A DNA stretch of 64,000 nucleotides from Papio anubis (lineage: Eukaryota; Chordata; Mammalia; Primates; Cercopithecidae): NCBI RefSeq assembly GCF_008728515.1, contig NC_044990.1, forward strand, positions 64,274,879 to 64,338,878. The letters are read 5' to 3'. The notes under the pieces were generated by a model. The model saw only the letters and a program-made list of their open reading frames with translations. It did no database searches and had not been told where the DNA came from. Shown piece by piece: positions 21,665 through 33,805 of the stretch (positions are counted from its first letter, which is position 1; each line of letters starts with the position of its first letter). The position numbers and the translations under genes were made by a program.

Positions 21665-24208
21665 GATTTCAGAATTTAAAAAAATGAAATGAGAGTCATA
21701 TTATATTAAACCGTGTTTATACAGCAGTTGTTACAGACAAAATTTCAGTTATTTATAAGCTCCCTCCAATTAAGAGGTATTACAGTTTTTAATATTTTAA
21801 AAATATTAAATGAGAATGCCTTTGTTGTTATAAAATATTGTAACAACCTAAAATTTAAGAGAGTTTATTTTGGATTTTATAGAGGTGTAACATACCTCTT
21901 ATTACTAGTATTTATTCTCCTTGGATTCTGTATACACTTTCCTTTTTTATCACTCAGTATTTCTACCTATTTTTTTCTTAAACTAGCCAGATATCTTGAC
22001 AAAGCTATTTAGAAAAAGGATGATTCATTTGAAAATGTTCACAAACTAATTATCTCTCTGTTTATACTTTCTTCTTGCCAACCTCCTTTTATCTTTATAG
22101 CACTTTCAATTCTGGATAAGAAATGAAAAGCGACAAAACACAAAAGTCAATGGCAGTTTTTATTAGCAGCTAAGATTTTTGTCTGTTTATAAAATTGATG
22201 CTATGAACTAAAATTAGGTTTGAGAGGATAGTTCACTTAATCTATGTTGTTTCTTGTCAAAATAATGAAAGATTGGAAATTCCTTTATTTCATAGGTCAC
22301 TCATGATAAATTTATGAGTCTTCTCATACATACTACTTAAATGTTCAATAAATTAAACTGGCTCACAATGATAATTTTTGAATATATAATTGAAAAATCT
22401 CTAAAATACCATGGATTTGAGTTGTACTGACACTCATCTGCATTTTTTTCTGAGCCCTTGTGTATTATTTAAGGAAGACACTCTTGCTTATTCGTTTAGA
22501 TTTTAGCATCTCCCATCTCTGATTATCATAATTGAAATGAATGAGGAGTAAGTATCCACAAGAAGCTGTAACCTCTGAGAATTACATAATATTGCATTTC
22601 CCAGGTAAGACACTACACTATATTCCTAAATTTTTCTAGCAAGTAATTGTTCTCCAAATGAAGTCTACAAATAAGACTTTACCTATCTTACATAATCAGT
22701 TAGTAATTTCTTTGTTATTATTGAGTCACAAAAGTTTGAGTCCTATGTACTTTTAATTTTACTCTTTTGACTTTTTTTTTTTTTTTTTTTTTTTGCTATA
22801 AGTATATGTGACTCATGCACTAGAGAGATGGGTAAGGAAAAAAAAAATGCTTTGAAAGACTGAATACTTTGTGATGAAACACTAGCCCCAGATCTATACT
22901 TGCTTCCTTTGAATTTACCACTAATTACATAATTATGTGTCACTGCATTATTTTACTAAATTCCAAAGTTAAAAGACTGATTATCAGGGAAGTTAATTTT
23001 GATCTTTCACTTGAAAGGTCAAGGTCATTTGTAATTATTTTCTGTTAGAATTCTCTTTCTCTAGAGGAAAGAAAAAAATGTATTGCAGAGGGGAAAATTC
23101 AGCTAAGAAATTCAAATATGCGATGTTCCTTTAATCTGGAACTTTGCAAAGAAGGGTATTAGGAATACAGAAGAGGCAGTATTAACTTTAACAAAGGCAA
23201 CAGGAAATTGTTTGCTGAACTATGACCCTATAGTAAAACTGAAGTCTGACTACATCCAGATATATGGTAAGATATGGATTTGGACATTACCTCATCCTGA
23301 ATCTTCTTGGCATCAGTAGTCGTGTGTTTTGAGACTTGTGAACTGCATAAATATAATTTTGAAACTTTATTTTGAGATTATTTTACATGGCATTATACAT
23401 TAACACATATATGTATGAGCACTATTGACCGATACTTCATTTTTAATAGGCTGTCCCTAGAAGTGCTGAGACTGACATTTTATCAAATCCTAGTATGACA
23501 ATTTATTACATTTTTTGTTTTGATAGATTGTGTATTCCATAATTGTATAACTCAATACCAGATCTAGGGAGAAAATAATTTTCTTTGATTTAGAAATCAG
23601 TTATTTTCAGGTGTTGTTTTTTTTTTGTTATTATATGCAGCAACGGCATCTTTTGACACCTTTAGTGTAGGTAACCTTTTTATTAGGGAGCAAACACATT
23701 CCTAACACACTAAGTGCAGCATTCCTGAAGAGTGATCATTTTTTCTCATATTGCTCTCATATTCTTCTCATATATTTCTCATATTCCTTGAAAATTTTGT
23801 GAATATGTTATCTGGGTTCCACCTGAATATATACAAAAAGGAGATGCATTATAAAGAAATGTATTTGCAATATGAACCCAGCTGACATTAAAAAGATGCA
23901 TATTTTATTTAATAAAAGCATATACAGTAATTTAAAATCAGGTGATAAATTCAGACATTATATTTCTGTTTTCTTTTGGATAGAAAAAGAGTAATAATAA
24001 TATATTTTATTTCAATTTTCTCCCTAGACTTCGTACTTACTTTGTGCTTTCCCATCTTAATATACAAAAACTATACGCTTCACAAAGAAAAGTTTTATTG
24101 ACGCTAAACTCAGCTGATGCAGAGTGATTTTATTTAAATGACGATTGTGTTATTTTAAAAGTGTATGTACTAACTTAAAATCAGATACTATACTAAGAAA
24201 TGTAATAG
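21665..24208. other. AT-rich non-coding stretch
   Basis: No gene or clear interspersed repeat. Contains a T-run at about 22771-22794 and an imperfect tandem of TCTCATATT-like units at 23753-23787. A 99-codon plus ORF (21713-22012) is hydrophobic, AT-rich and unsupported. Confidence 0.45.
23753..23787 (+). repeat. Short tandem repeat of TCTCATATTnn units
   Basis: Four imperfect copies, 10-11 nt each: TCTCATATTGC, TCTCATATTCT, TCTCATATAT, TTCTCATATTCC. Confidence 0.7.
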
Positions 24209-24209
24209 C

Positions 24210-24488
24210 TTTTTTTTTTTTTTTCGAGACGGAGTCTCGCTCTGTCGTCTAGGCTGGAGTACAGTGGAGCCATCTCAGCTCACTGCAAGCTCCGCCTCCT
24301 GGGTTCTCTTGGCTCAGCCTCCCGAGTAGCTGGGACTACAGGCACCTGCCACCACGATTTTTGTATTTTTAGTAGAGACGGGGTTTTACCGTGTTAGCCA
24401 GCATGGTCTCAATCTCCTGACCTCGTGATCCACCCGCCTTGGTCTCCCAATGTGCTGGGATTACAGGCGTGAGCCACTGCACCTGGCC
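24210..24488 (-). mobile_element. Alu (Y/S-like), antisense
   Basis: T-tail, 'CGAGACGGAGTCTCGCTCTGTCG' to 'GTGAGCCACTGCACCTGGCC', with small deletions in the right arm and the linker. Flanks 'AGCTTTTT' on both sides look like a short target-site duplication. Confidence 0.93.
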
Positions 24489-24550
24489 AGCTTTTTAAAT
24501 ATCATTTGAAAAATCAAAACTAGCCCTTTCGATGATCCTTCAGTATTCTA

Positions 24551-24694
24551 TTTTTTTAAATTTTTATTTAGGTTTGAGTGTACATGTGAAGGTTTGTTAT
24601 AGAGGCCAACATGTGTCACAGGGGTTTGTTGTACCTATGATTTCATTACCCAAGTGTTAACCCCAGTATCCAATGGTTATCTTTTCTGCTTCAA
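24551..24694 (-). mobile_element. L1 3' end fragment, antisense
   Basis: 'TTTTTATTTAGGTTTGAGTGTACATGTGAAGGTTTGTTATAGAGG', 'GTCACAGGGGTTTGTTGTACCTATGATTTCATTACCCA' and 'CCAATGGTTATCTTTTCTGC' match the reverse complement of an L1 3' UTR (L1MA/L1PB type). Confidence 0.8.
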
Positions 24695-25454
24695 AGAAAT
24701 TAGAAGGAAAATTTTACTTTCTGCAAGATTCTTTTTCATTTTCTACATTCAGCTGCTTTATGTTTTCTGTATTAAAACGTGTATATTTAAAACTCAGACT
24801 ACAATAGGAAGGTGATTTTACAGGCAAGATCTTTGAAACTGATGCTTTGGAATATATTAGGAAAAAAATGAAACTGTAAAGGAGTTATATAACAGTTTTA
24901 ATGACGTGCAAAAGTAATGCTTTATTCTTGTTATTGAAATGAATGCCTTATGGTACTTTATTTCTTGTTTCTGAAATGTCTAAGGTTTTGATACATTCAG
25001 ACATTTAATGAGGCACATGTTATTTGTCTATGGGGTGAAGGCATCAGTTATAAAGTCCTCAATTATTTTATTCATGTCACCTGCCTATTCGTATATAGTA
25101 CTCATTTATTTAGGGTCTTTGTAGAACTTCATTTCTTTCATATCCCCCAATTGGTAATTATTAACATCATTTCTGAGCTTTATCACAAAGACTCCCCTGA
25201 ATATTCCCAACTCTATTCATTTGGCTGTGCTCACACTCAATTTTTGTTTATTTTTTTGAAAACAACACTTAGCTTTTGGTCACATACTGTCCTATACTAA
25301 CATTACTGTTAAATATTTCCATATTTAAATATCTTGTGAGAGAATGGGACCAATATATTGTGGACCTCTGAGCTAATCGTAGTAGAGACATTAAAAAGTA
25401 CTGGTTAATTAATCAACTACATGATTGATTATGAATTTCTCTGCTTCAAATATT
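24695..25454. other. AT-rich non-coding stretch
   Basis: No feature recognised. Confidence 0.4.
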
Positions 25455-25700
25455 TTAGAAAACCTAAAGGCAGGAATTGGGGTGATGCAGCTAAAACCCA
25501 GGGAACTAAGAATTGACAAAAAGTGGTAGAAGCTAGAAGAAGCAAGGAAGCATTATTTCCTAAAATCTTCAGAGGGAGCATGACCCTGCTAACACCTTGG
25601 TTTACAACTTCTAGCCTCCAGTTGTGTGAAAGAAGGAATTACTTTTGTAGTAAGTCACCCAGCTTGCAGCACTTTCCTCCAAAAGTACCAGGAAATTAAT
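25455..25700 (+). mobile_element. MLT1-like LTR, 3' part
   Basis: 'CAGAGGGAGCATGACCCTGCTAACACCTTGGTTTACAACTTCTAGCCTCCAGTTGTGTGA' followed by 'AGTAAGTCACCCAGCTTGCAG' matches the order of MaLR LTR 3' ends, diverged. Confidence 0.6.
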
Positions 25701-25861
25701 ATAGATTTTGCTATTGAGCAGTGGAGTTCTGCTGCAATAAATACCTAGAAATGTTTTCACTGGCATGATTCTTCATGTCCGTGACTTTACCAGAATTAAC
25801 TAACATTCCTATTTCTAGCAACATTCTGTATATGATGACATGTGTATTACCTTAGATGATG

Positions 25862-25905
25862 TTACTTTTAATGGCAAAAACCGTGATTACCTTTGCACCA
25901 ACCTA
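25862..25905 (+). mobile_element. Half of a MADE1 (mariner-derived) miniature element
   Basis: 'TTACTTTTAATGGCAAAAACC' then 'GTGATTACCTTTGCACCAACCTAA' equals one arm of the 80-bp palindromic MADE1. The opposite arm, which would make a hairpin (as in miR-548 genes), is absent to the left. Confidence 0.8.
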
Positions 25906-26019
25906 ATAGAAATGTTCTCTACCATCCTCTTCACTTCCTACTAAGTCCTCATCAAAATCACATATAACATCCATATTTCTACCAACAATCACTTCAAAGG
26001 AATCTATGCTTTATCTATC

Positions 26020-26380
26020 ATATGCTTCAAAATCCTTCTAGCTGCTACCCGTGACTTACCATGATTTTTGCTATTTGTTACCCCAGCACCCCACTTCTTA
26101 GTCAGCAGGACCATGCTCTCTCTGAAGGTTCTAGAAAAGTATTTTTCCTTGCTTCTTTCAGCTTCTGGTGTCTTCTGGTAATCCTTGAAGCTTCTTGGCT
26201 TGTAATCTGTCACTCCAATTGCCTTTGAGAGTCACATGGTATTTTCCCTGCATGTCTTTGTAGGTCTTCTTATAAGAAAATAAATCAATGGATTTAGGAC
26301 CTTCTATAATTCAGTATAAACTCAACTAATTGCATCTGCAAAGACACTACCTCCTTATGGATGTGGAAGTAAAATGTCTG
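26020..26380 (-). mobile_element. MaLR (MLT1-like) LTR, antisense, tentative
   Basis: 'TCTCTGAAGGTTCTAGAAAAG', 'CCTTGCTTCTTTCAGCTTCTGGTGTCTTC', 'AATCCTTGAAGCTTCTTGGCTTGTAATC' and 'AACTCAACTAATTGCATCTGCAAAGAC' follow a reverse-complement MLT1 pattern with much divergence. Confidence 0.5.
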
Positions 26381-26621
26381 TTAATAGAATACATTTTCAT
26401 TTGTTCCATATTGTTTATATTCCTCTATATGTTTGGGGGATGGAAATGACTCAGTTAAGCTGAAGTAAATCTCTTTTCTGATTCACCATGCATAAGAAGA
26501 AAAAAAAAAAAAACTGGCATTTTTACTAGGTAAAAGTTACCATGAGAGGAAATAAAAATAGATGAAATGGTCTTCCTTAAGATATATGAGGAGCTATCAT
26601 AAAGAAGATAAATAATTATGT

Positions 26622-26753
26622 AATTACAGTACTTTGGGAAAATGAGGTAGCAGGATTGCATGAGCCTATGAGTTTAAGGCTGCAGTGAACGATGTTGGAG
26701 CCACTGCTCTCCAGCCTGGGTCACAGTGAGGCCCTTTCTTAAAAAAGAAAAGT
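26622..26753 (+). mobile_element. Alu-type monomer fragment (FRAM/FLAM-like)
   Basis: 'CAGTACTTTGGGAAAATGAGGTAGCAGGATTGCATGAGCC', 'AAGGCTGCAGTGAACGATG', 'CACTGCTCTCCAGCCTGGGTCACAGTGAGGCCC' and an A-rich tail: a single old monomer. Confidence 0.8.
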
Positions 26754-27789
26754 TAAATTATATTAAGAGTAAATTATGTTAGGGAGGAATGTTGGAGTTG
26801 AAAGTGGAATAGAACTTTCTAACAATTAGGTCTAGTGAGTCCTTAATAGAAGTTAAATTTTGCTGAGTTATTTATAAAATTATTTCACATAGAGTGCCTT
26901 GGTGAGTCTTTAATATCATTAAAATATTATTATTCCTATCATTTTACCAACATATCCTAAATAAAATTCAGAGAATTTAACTACTATTACTAAATTTATT
27001 TCTCTTCTCTTTCACAGTAGCACAACTATTTCTAAACATTCCCAAAAATGCACAGTAGAGATTATTTTATGTATGATAATATATCATAAAATCAACTATA
27101 CAAATATAAGTTATTATTTCCTTTGTGAAAAAAATGACATACAGATTTAATAAGCTGATAAGTTTACAATATGGATGAATACATTGATAAGGTCCCAATA
27201 TGGATTTATTTCCTCTCAGTTACCTCCTGCCTCTGAAGCTAATGTTCTGTCCATATAATCCCAGTATCACATAAAATAGTTTTGTAGGGAGAAATAGTTG
27301 ACTTAAATTGACACTAGACTCGATGTTCTTAGAGTACCCATTCACTCAAAGATATCATTTTATGATTACCTTACAATTTAGAAATATAGTTACTAGATTG
27401 ATGAATCATCAGTGATCCAGGTACATCTTAAATAAGGTAACTTTTTAGTCTGTTGATGCAAGCGAGAAATAGTACATTGGTTGAAAATTGGTGAAACACT
27501 AAAGTACAAAGACAGGATTCAGAAAGCTTTCAAAATGTGATGATCCAATGATCCGAGGCTGGCTCTACTAGGCACATGTTTCCTAACTGAATTATTCTTA
27601 TCAAACTTATCTCTTGTAGAATTATGTCAAGTAAGATTTGGAGATTGAGTTTAAGATATGAGTATAAACAGCCTATGGCTCACTCTTGCCTACATATTTT
27701 CTTTATATTCTGGAAATGGCTTCTTTATTACTTTATCTGAAATGCTACCTATTGAAGCTTCTGATTTTCAATTCTTCAATTGCTAGATC
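26754..27789. other. AT-rich non-coding stretch
   Basis: No feature recognised. Confidence 0.4.
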
Positions 27790-27797
27790 TTCTAAAA

Positions 27798-28024
27798 CAG
27801 AGGTGTCCCATCTTTTAGCTTCCCTGTGCCATGTTGGAAGAAGAAGAATTGTCTTGGGCCACACACAAAACACACTAACACTAACAATAGCTGATGAGCT
27901 AAAAAAAAAAAAAATTGCAAAAAAATCTCACAGTGTTTTAAGAAAGTTTACAAATTTATGTTGGACCACATTCAAAGCCATCTTGAGACTCATGTGGCCG
28001 TGGGCCACAGGTTGGACAACTTTG
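27798..28024 (+). mobile_element. MER30-like hAT-Charlie miniature DNA transposon
   Basis: 227 bp with 'CAGAGGTGTCCCATCTTTTAG', 'GAAGAAGAAGAATTGTCTTGGGCCACACAC', 'CACTAACACTAACAATAGCTGATGAGC' and '..GGGCCACAGGTTGGACAACTTTG'. The ends form short inverted repeats and are flanked by a perfect 8-bp duplication TTCTAAAA at 27790-27797 and 28025-28032, as expected for hAT transposition. The name MER30 is from memory. Confidence 0.88.
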
Positions 28025-28032
28025 TTCTAAAA

Positions 28033-28815
28033 CATTCAGGTTGGTGTGACTCAAACCAAGATAAAACCAACTTTGGTTTTGTGTTATTATATTTTGTTTG
28101 TTTGTTTGGAGATGACCACAACAAGGCTAAGAGGAAGAGTGACTCGCTTAAGAGAATAAAAGAGTAAGTGCACGGCCCAAGGGACTAGAGAGGTTGATTT
28201 CTTGTGGTGCTCTGGGCAGCATTGGCTATAGAAGGTTAACATGATGCCCAGGGGGAAATAAACACCAAGAAAGCAAAAGGGCCGTGAATGCAAGGAAGCA
28301 AGAATGAAAAGACCATCTGTATCTCCTCTTAACTGCCAGCTTAGCATTCTCTAATAATAACTTCTTACAAGTTGATCTCTACAAATTTTTCCTACTTCAT
28401 TTTCCTTTGTTTTAATGCCACTTAGAAAATTTTCCATGAGGATTGCTGAGTCTGCCATGGACAAATAGGTAGATAAGTTTTAGCACTCCTGCCACTTCAA
28501 AGGCAGACAGCGAGTGAAAGATTTCAGCTTACATGAGTGGCAGCGTCTACTTTCATATTGTGTGGCAGAGCAATAGAAAGGTGGAGCCTGCATACCCTTG
28601 TGACCAGCAAGTGTATTATGCATGCCATTGGCTGTCAGTACACAGTAGCGAAGACAGAGTAGAGCTGTGAGTATTTGTACAATGTAATGTTAGGGCACAC
28701 TGAGAAAATGTGACCTCTTTATTAATGAAAGTTTATGAGCATTGCCTAGTGTAGGCTTTACAGATGTTTCTGTATCAAAAGAGAACAGGCAGTTGAGTTA
28801 AAAGTCCAAAGCACT
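28033..28815. other. Non-coding stretch
   Basis: No gene or repeat recognised; an 86-codon minus ORF (28087-28347) is unsupported. Confidence 0.4.
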
Positions 28816-29121
28816 GGCCGGGCACGGTGGCTCATGCCTGTAATCCCAGTACTTTGGGATGCCAAGTCTGGCAGATCTTGAAGTCGGGAGTTCGAGACCA
28901 GCCTGACCAACATGGGGAAACCTCATCTCTACTAAAAATACAAAAATTAGCCGGGTGTGGTGGTGCGCACGTGTAATCCCAGCTACCCAGGAGACTGAGG
29001 CAGGAGAATTGCTTGAACCCGAGAAGCGGAGGTTGCAGTGAGCCGAGATTGCATCACTGCACTCTAGCCTGGGCAACAGAGTGACATTCCATCTCAAAAA
29101 AAAAAAAAAAAAAAAAAAAAA
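28816..29121 (+). mobile_element. Alu (S-like), full length
   Basis: GGCCGGGCACGGTGGCTCATG through a 24-A tail. Flanking 'TCCAAAGCACT' and 'TCAAAGCATT' look like a slightly decayed target-site duplication. It is the last Alu before a 15.8-kb Alu-free stretch. Confidence 0.95.
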
Positions 29122-29609
29122 TCAAAGCATTAGGAATTATATGTTGTAAATTAAAGCCAACTTTATGAAGCAAACATTATATTGTTAATTTTCAATTACT
29201 TAAATTGATTAATTCAAAATTAGTCAAATTTATTCCTTACTTTGTTTTTATAACTATTGTTGATATGATGTTTCAAGTCTGTATTTGGATAAAGAGTCAC
29301 TATTAAAGCACCTCACTGGTGTCTAAAATGCAAAAGTTTCTCACTAAATATTTATTTCAAATTAAATAAAATCTAAATAAACATGGATAATTCAGACATG
29401 CAAAATATCAAAGATTACTTTTTATAATGATGATAGGTTTACTACATAATTAGAAGCTAAAATAAACATATCCAAAATTAAAACAATATAATAACTGTGA
29501 GGTAAGTGTCCAATGTTTGAAAATGAGAACATGGTATTTGCTTCGATCCAATAAGTAATATCCAAATTTTAAACACTTTCCTAAAATCATTGTGACATGA
29601 AGACTGATA

Positions 29610-29800
29610 AGCCAATAGAAGCAAGAATTTTCCAAGTCAGGAAATCTGAGCTTTTCCACTACTATGTGTGTGATTCTGGGCAGTTTAAATTTCTGAGCCT
29701 CATTGTCTTTACTGGGAATGGCAGTATTATCTGCAGCTTTTATATCAGGATGAAACTATATGCAAACCATCTACTACTGGGTATAGGTGCTTGGTAGGCA
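29610..29800 (+). mobile_element. MIR fragment
   Basis: 'GAAATCTGAGCTTTTCCACTACTATGTGTGTGATTCTGGGCAGTTTAAATTTCTGAGCCTCATTGTCTTTACTGGGAATGG' follows the MIR core and 3' pattern. Confidence 0.65.
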
Positions 29801-30104
29801 AACACTAAGTTTTAGCTTTCTATAAATATCATTAATGGAAACTAGTGTGTAATGCAGGCCTTGAAAAAAGACCACAGCTAAGAAGGCTCCTACTAGGCTC
29901 ATTGTTTTACATTCCTACTCCACAGTCTTACAAATAATTCAGACCCAATGATATTAATCTTTATCACTAGGCAAAATTCTATCTTATAGGTTATGGTCCC
30001 TCAAACGTGCGGTAATGTGTAGCATTAATGGTCATCAAGTATTAAATGTAAAGGCTAAAATGAAATATATTGTAAATAAAGAAATTATTTTTAAATTGTA
30101 GGTA

Positions 30105-31490
30105 GTTTAAAAAAATCTTTCATGTATGGTCTTTTCAAGAAACAGTGATGGAACAACTGGGCATTTATGTGCAAATAAATGATCTAGATACAGACCTTAC
30201 AACCTTCACAAAAATTAAATCAAAATGGATCATATACCTCAATGTAAAATGCAAAAGAAAAATTCAGAGACGATAACATAGAAAATCTAGATGATCTTGG
30301 GCATGGAGATGACTTTATACAGGTACCACCAAAGGCTCTATTTCAAAAAAACATTATACACTAGTCTTAATTAAAATTAAAAACATCTGCTCTGTAAAAG
30401 ACACTGTCAAGCAAATGGGAAAAAAAGCCATAGACTGGCGTAGAATAAGTACAAAACAAAACATATCTAATAAAATACTTTTATCTAAATTATACAAAGA
30501 AGTCTTAAAACTCAACAAAAAGGAAATGAACATTTGGATAAAAAAGGGGGAAAGACCTAAACAGATAACCTCAACAAAGAAGGTATATGTATGGCCACAA
30601 ATATATGGAAAGATACTCCACATTACATGTCATAAGGGAAATGTAAATTCAGACAACCATGAGATAAAATTAGAATGGTCAAAAGTCAGATAACTGACAA
30701 CACCAAGAGCTGATGAGGATGTGGAACAACAATTCTTCATTCATTGCTGTTGGGAATGCAAAATTCTACAACCACTTTGGAAGATGGTTAGTTGCTTAGA
30801 AAGCAAAACATAGACTTATTATAATGTACAATCCAGCAATCACATTCTTTGGTATTACTTACCCAAATGTATAGAAAATGCATATCCACACAAAGATCTT
30901 CACACAAATACTTATAGCAGCTTTATTTATATTTGTCAAAACTTGGAAGAAACCAAGATTTTCTTTGTTATGTAAATGGATAAACTGTGGTACATCATGG
31001 AATATTATTCAGTGCCCAGCAAGAAATGAGCTGTCAAGAAATGAAAGGACATTGAGGAAACTTTAAGGTGTATTACTGAGTGAAAGAAGCCGGTTTGAAC
31101 AGGATATATACTACATGATTCCAATTCTGCGACATTCTACAAAACGCAAAACTATCAAAGCAGTATAAAGATCAGTCACTAGACAAAGCTCAGACAATTT
31201 TTAGGAGAGTGACAATATTCTACAGAATACTATAATTGTGGGTACATTGGTCAAAACCTGCAGAAAATGCAGAAATGAACACTAATGTAAACAGTTAACC
31301 TTGGGTGATAATGATGTGTGAAAGTAGGTTCATTAATTGTAACAGACACACCATTTTGTCGCTAGATGCTGATAGCTAGGGAGGTTGTGCTTGTGTGGGA
31401 ACAAGGGATATATGGCAACTCTGTACTTTTTACTTTGCTGTGAACTCAAAACTGCTCAAAAAATTGTCTATTTAAAAGGGAACAAAATTC
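30105..31490 (+). mobile_element. L1 (old, L1M-like) ORF2 3' half and 3' UTR, sense
   Basis: 'GCTCTGTAAAAGACACTGTCAAGCAAATGGGAAAA', 'AATTATACAAAGAAGTCTTAAAACTCAAC', 'GATGAGGATGTGGAACAACAATTCTTCATTCATTGCTG', 'AATACTTATAGCAGCTTTATTTATATTTGTCAAAAC', 'TGGTACATCATGGAATATTATTCAG' match L1 ORF2 order. The 92-codon frame 30415-30693 is a relic of ORF2. Confidence 0.85.
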
Positions 31491-32159
31491 CTCACACTAT
31501 ATAGGTGTCTCTTTAGGCTTCAAATGACACATTCATTGAGATAGTAATCATTAATTTATAAACTTTACCATGAAAACAAAGGTTACTGCAGTCAGAGATC
31601 TTAAAACATTAAAACATGAAAATGTCTGTCACCATGATCTTTGTGTATATGATAGTTCTAATAACACTTGAATCATATATTGTTTGTAAAAGTTTTAAAT
31701 CAATGCATTATCATGAGAACTGTCTGTATTTTAACTACTTTGTCAATATTTTATTCTATGAAATAAAACATAAACTCCTAAAAGTGGGTATTGATAAATA
31801 GTAATTAATTATTCAGAATTAGAAAAAAGAAACCACACAATGAGTTTCTGGTTGCCAGATGTACATGTTGTTCAGTCTGATAAATCAGTCAGCATTTTTA
31901 AAGCTGTAGCTAAAATTTGCTAATATATCATTCTGAATAATCTAGAATTAGGTACTCCATGACTAAAGTTAGTGAAATATCTCCATTTTTTTCAATAAGA
32001 TGTTAAAAAGTCAGTGTCCTACCTAAACGTAGAAGCAACGTATGCACAATGGCAAAACATACATATGCTGTGATTTCACATGGCCTGTAAATATGTATGG
32101 TTATAACAAGAGTCTGATGAGGACAACTGCCCTGAGAATAAAACAAAACAATATAAATT

Positions 32160-32290
32160 AACAGCAGCAATCAAACAGGGTTCCAATTCTGGCCTTGTTA
32201 CTCTTACTACTTATATAGTGCTAGGCAAACCCCTTAACTCCTTCATTTTCTAAATGAGAAAGTTAGAATAGATAAAGTTTATGATGTGTT
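32160..32290 (+). mobile_element. MIR fragment
   Basis: 'GGGTTCCAATTCTGGCCTTGTTACTCTTACTACTTATATAGTGCTAGGCAAACCCCTTAACTCC' with 'CATTTTCTAAATGAGAAAG' matches MIR in order. Confidence 0.7.
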
Positions 32291-33731
32291 TATATCTAGG
32301 AATTGTGTTTGCTGTATCACAGTGCATTGTTTGCTTCAAATATATATTCATTAATCCAAAGTACTTCAGAATGCTAGGAACAGGCCCCAAGTGTGTCCAT
32401 GGAACGCTTCATGGATGAAGCCATATGTAGCATTTAAACTGATCTGATTTTTGAGGATCAGAACTCCTTTGAACCCTAGTGTTAACTTTCTTCTACTATG
32501 TATTGCTGTATTAATATATGGCATTAGTTATTATGCAAAGACAATAACAGGGGCTTATAAGTCTTTTGATTACTTACAATACCAAGGAAATGGATGAAAA
32601 TACACTTAACATACATTCAGTAATGGTGGTTTCATCACTGATAATGTGAGTTGAAAATAAATCAAGTTCATTTTGGCAAGAATGATTATTTTTGTGTGTA
32701 GTGTCTCTTCAAGACTTCTATAAAACCAAATACAATGAAATGCCATGTCAATGCCCAGAGATTTTCTACAAGACAAGCAATTCAAAGTGCCTTACTCCTT
32801 ATATAATCCATTTTCTCACGGGTAGAACTTCAGAGATGTGAAGAGGTAAATAATTACTTGTGGAAGGTCAGGTGTTCATGCTGTTCATGTTTCAAAATTC
32901 TAAAACGTACTCTCTTTAGAAAGTGTACAATTTTAAATAATTTAAATTGGAAATACATGAACCTGTGTGTGTAATTTGTTGTTTTGCGTTGTTTCCTTTC
33001 TTCATTCACTAATCTGCTGAAAGATATTTACTAACAGAAGAGTATTTGTCTGTTTGATTTTGCTTTCAAAACAGCTAGAAGAGGATTTTACATCTGGCAA
33101 TCTTCTTTACGTTACCTATACATAAGAATGAATACAAATATAATAAATAAAATTTGCCTTTTAAAAAAGCTAGTTGTAAGACAGATAATGTTGCTTCCAA
33201 AAAAATTTGATTGTTAAATAATATAAGTATCCATGAGATCATTCTTCATGTGGCTGCCAGATATAAAACCACTCCTCCTGAGAAAGTCTTTTAATTGTGT
33301 CTTATTTTACAATAAAAGCTTGTCCTTTTATGATACCCCAACTTCTTCATAGAAATGCTCTACAGGGAAAAGAAATAGAGAAGAATCCTCAAATTCACTG
33401 TAAACAATTTCTTAACTGCCAGGAGATTCAGCCTTCCCTTCCCAAATAGTTATCATTTGTATACACATGAGCAGTTTTCTTTTTATGTAGAAAACAATCT
33501 CCTAAAATAATCTTGCAGAAACTCATATATGGGGAACTTTGGTGATCTGTCTTTGGATATTTGTGTTTATTTTTATTAAAAAGTAAACAGGTTATGGCAA
33601 AACAATTATTCAAGTCGGTAGTATTCCTCTTCTTAAAAAGTGCTGTTGATTACATACCTATTAGCTATCATAAAATAATGAAAAATACAAAATAAATTAC
33701 AGATATATTGAGATGACCTACTCCATCTTCA

Positions 33732-33805
33732 TTAGGTCTCTCTCTGTCTCTCTCACGTGTGTTTGTATGTGTGTGTGTGTGTTTGTACATACATATACGT
33801 ATAAT
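33732..33805 (+). repeat. (TC)n / (TG)n low-complexity tract
   Basis: TCTCTCTCTGTCTCTCTC followed by TGTGTTTGTATGTGTGTGTG and a TACATACATA run. Confidence 0.85.
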
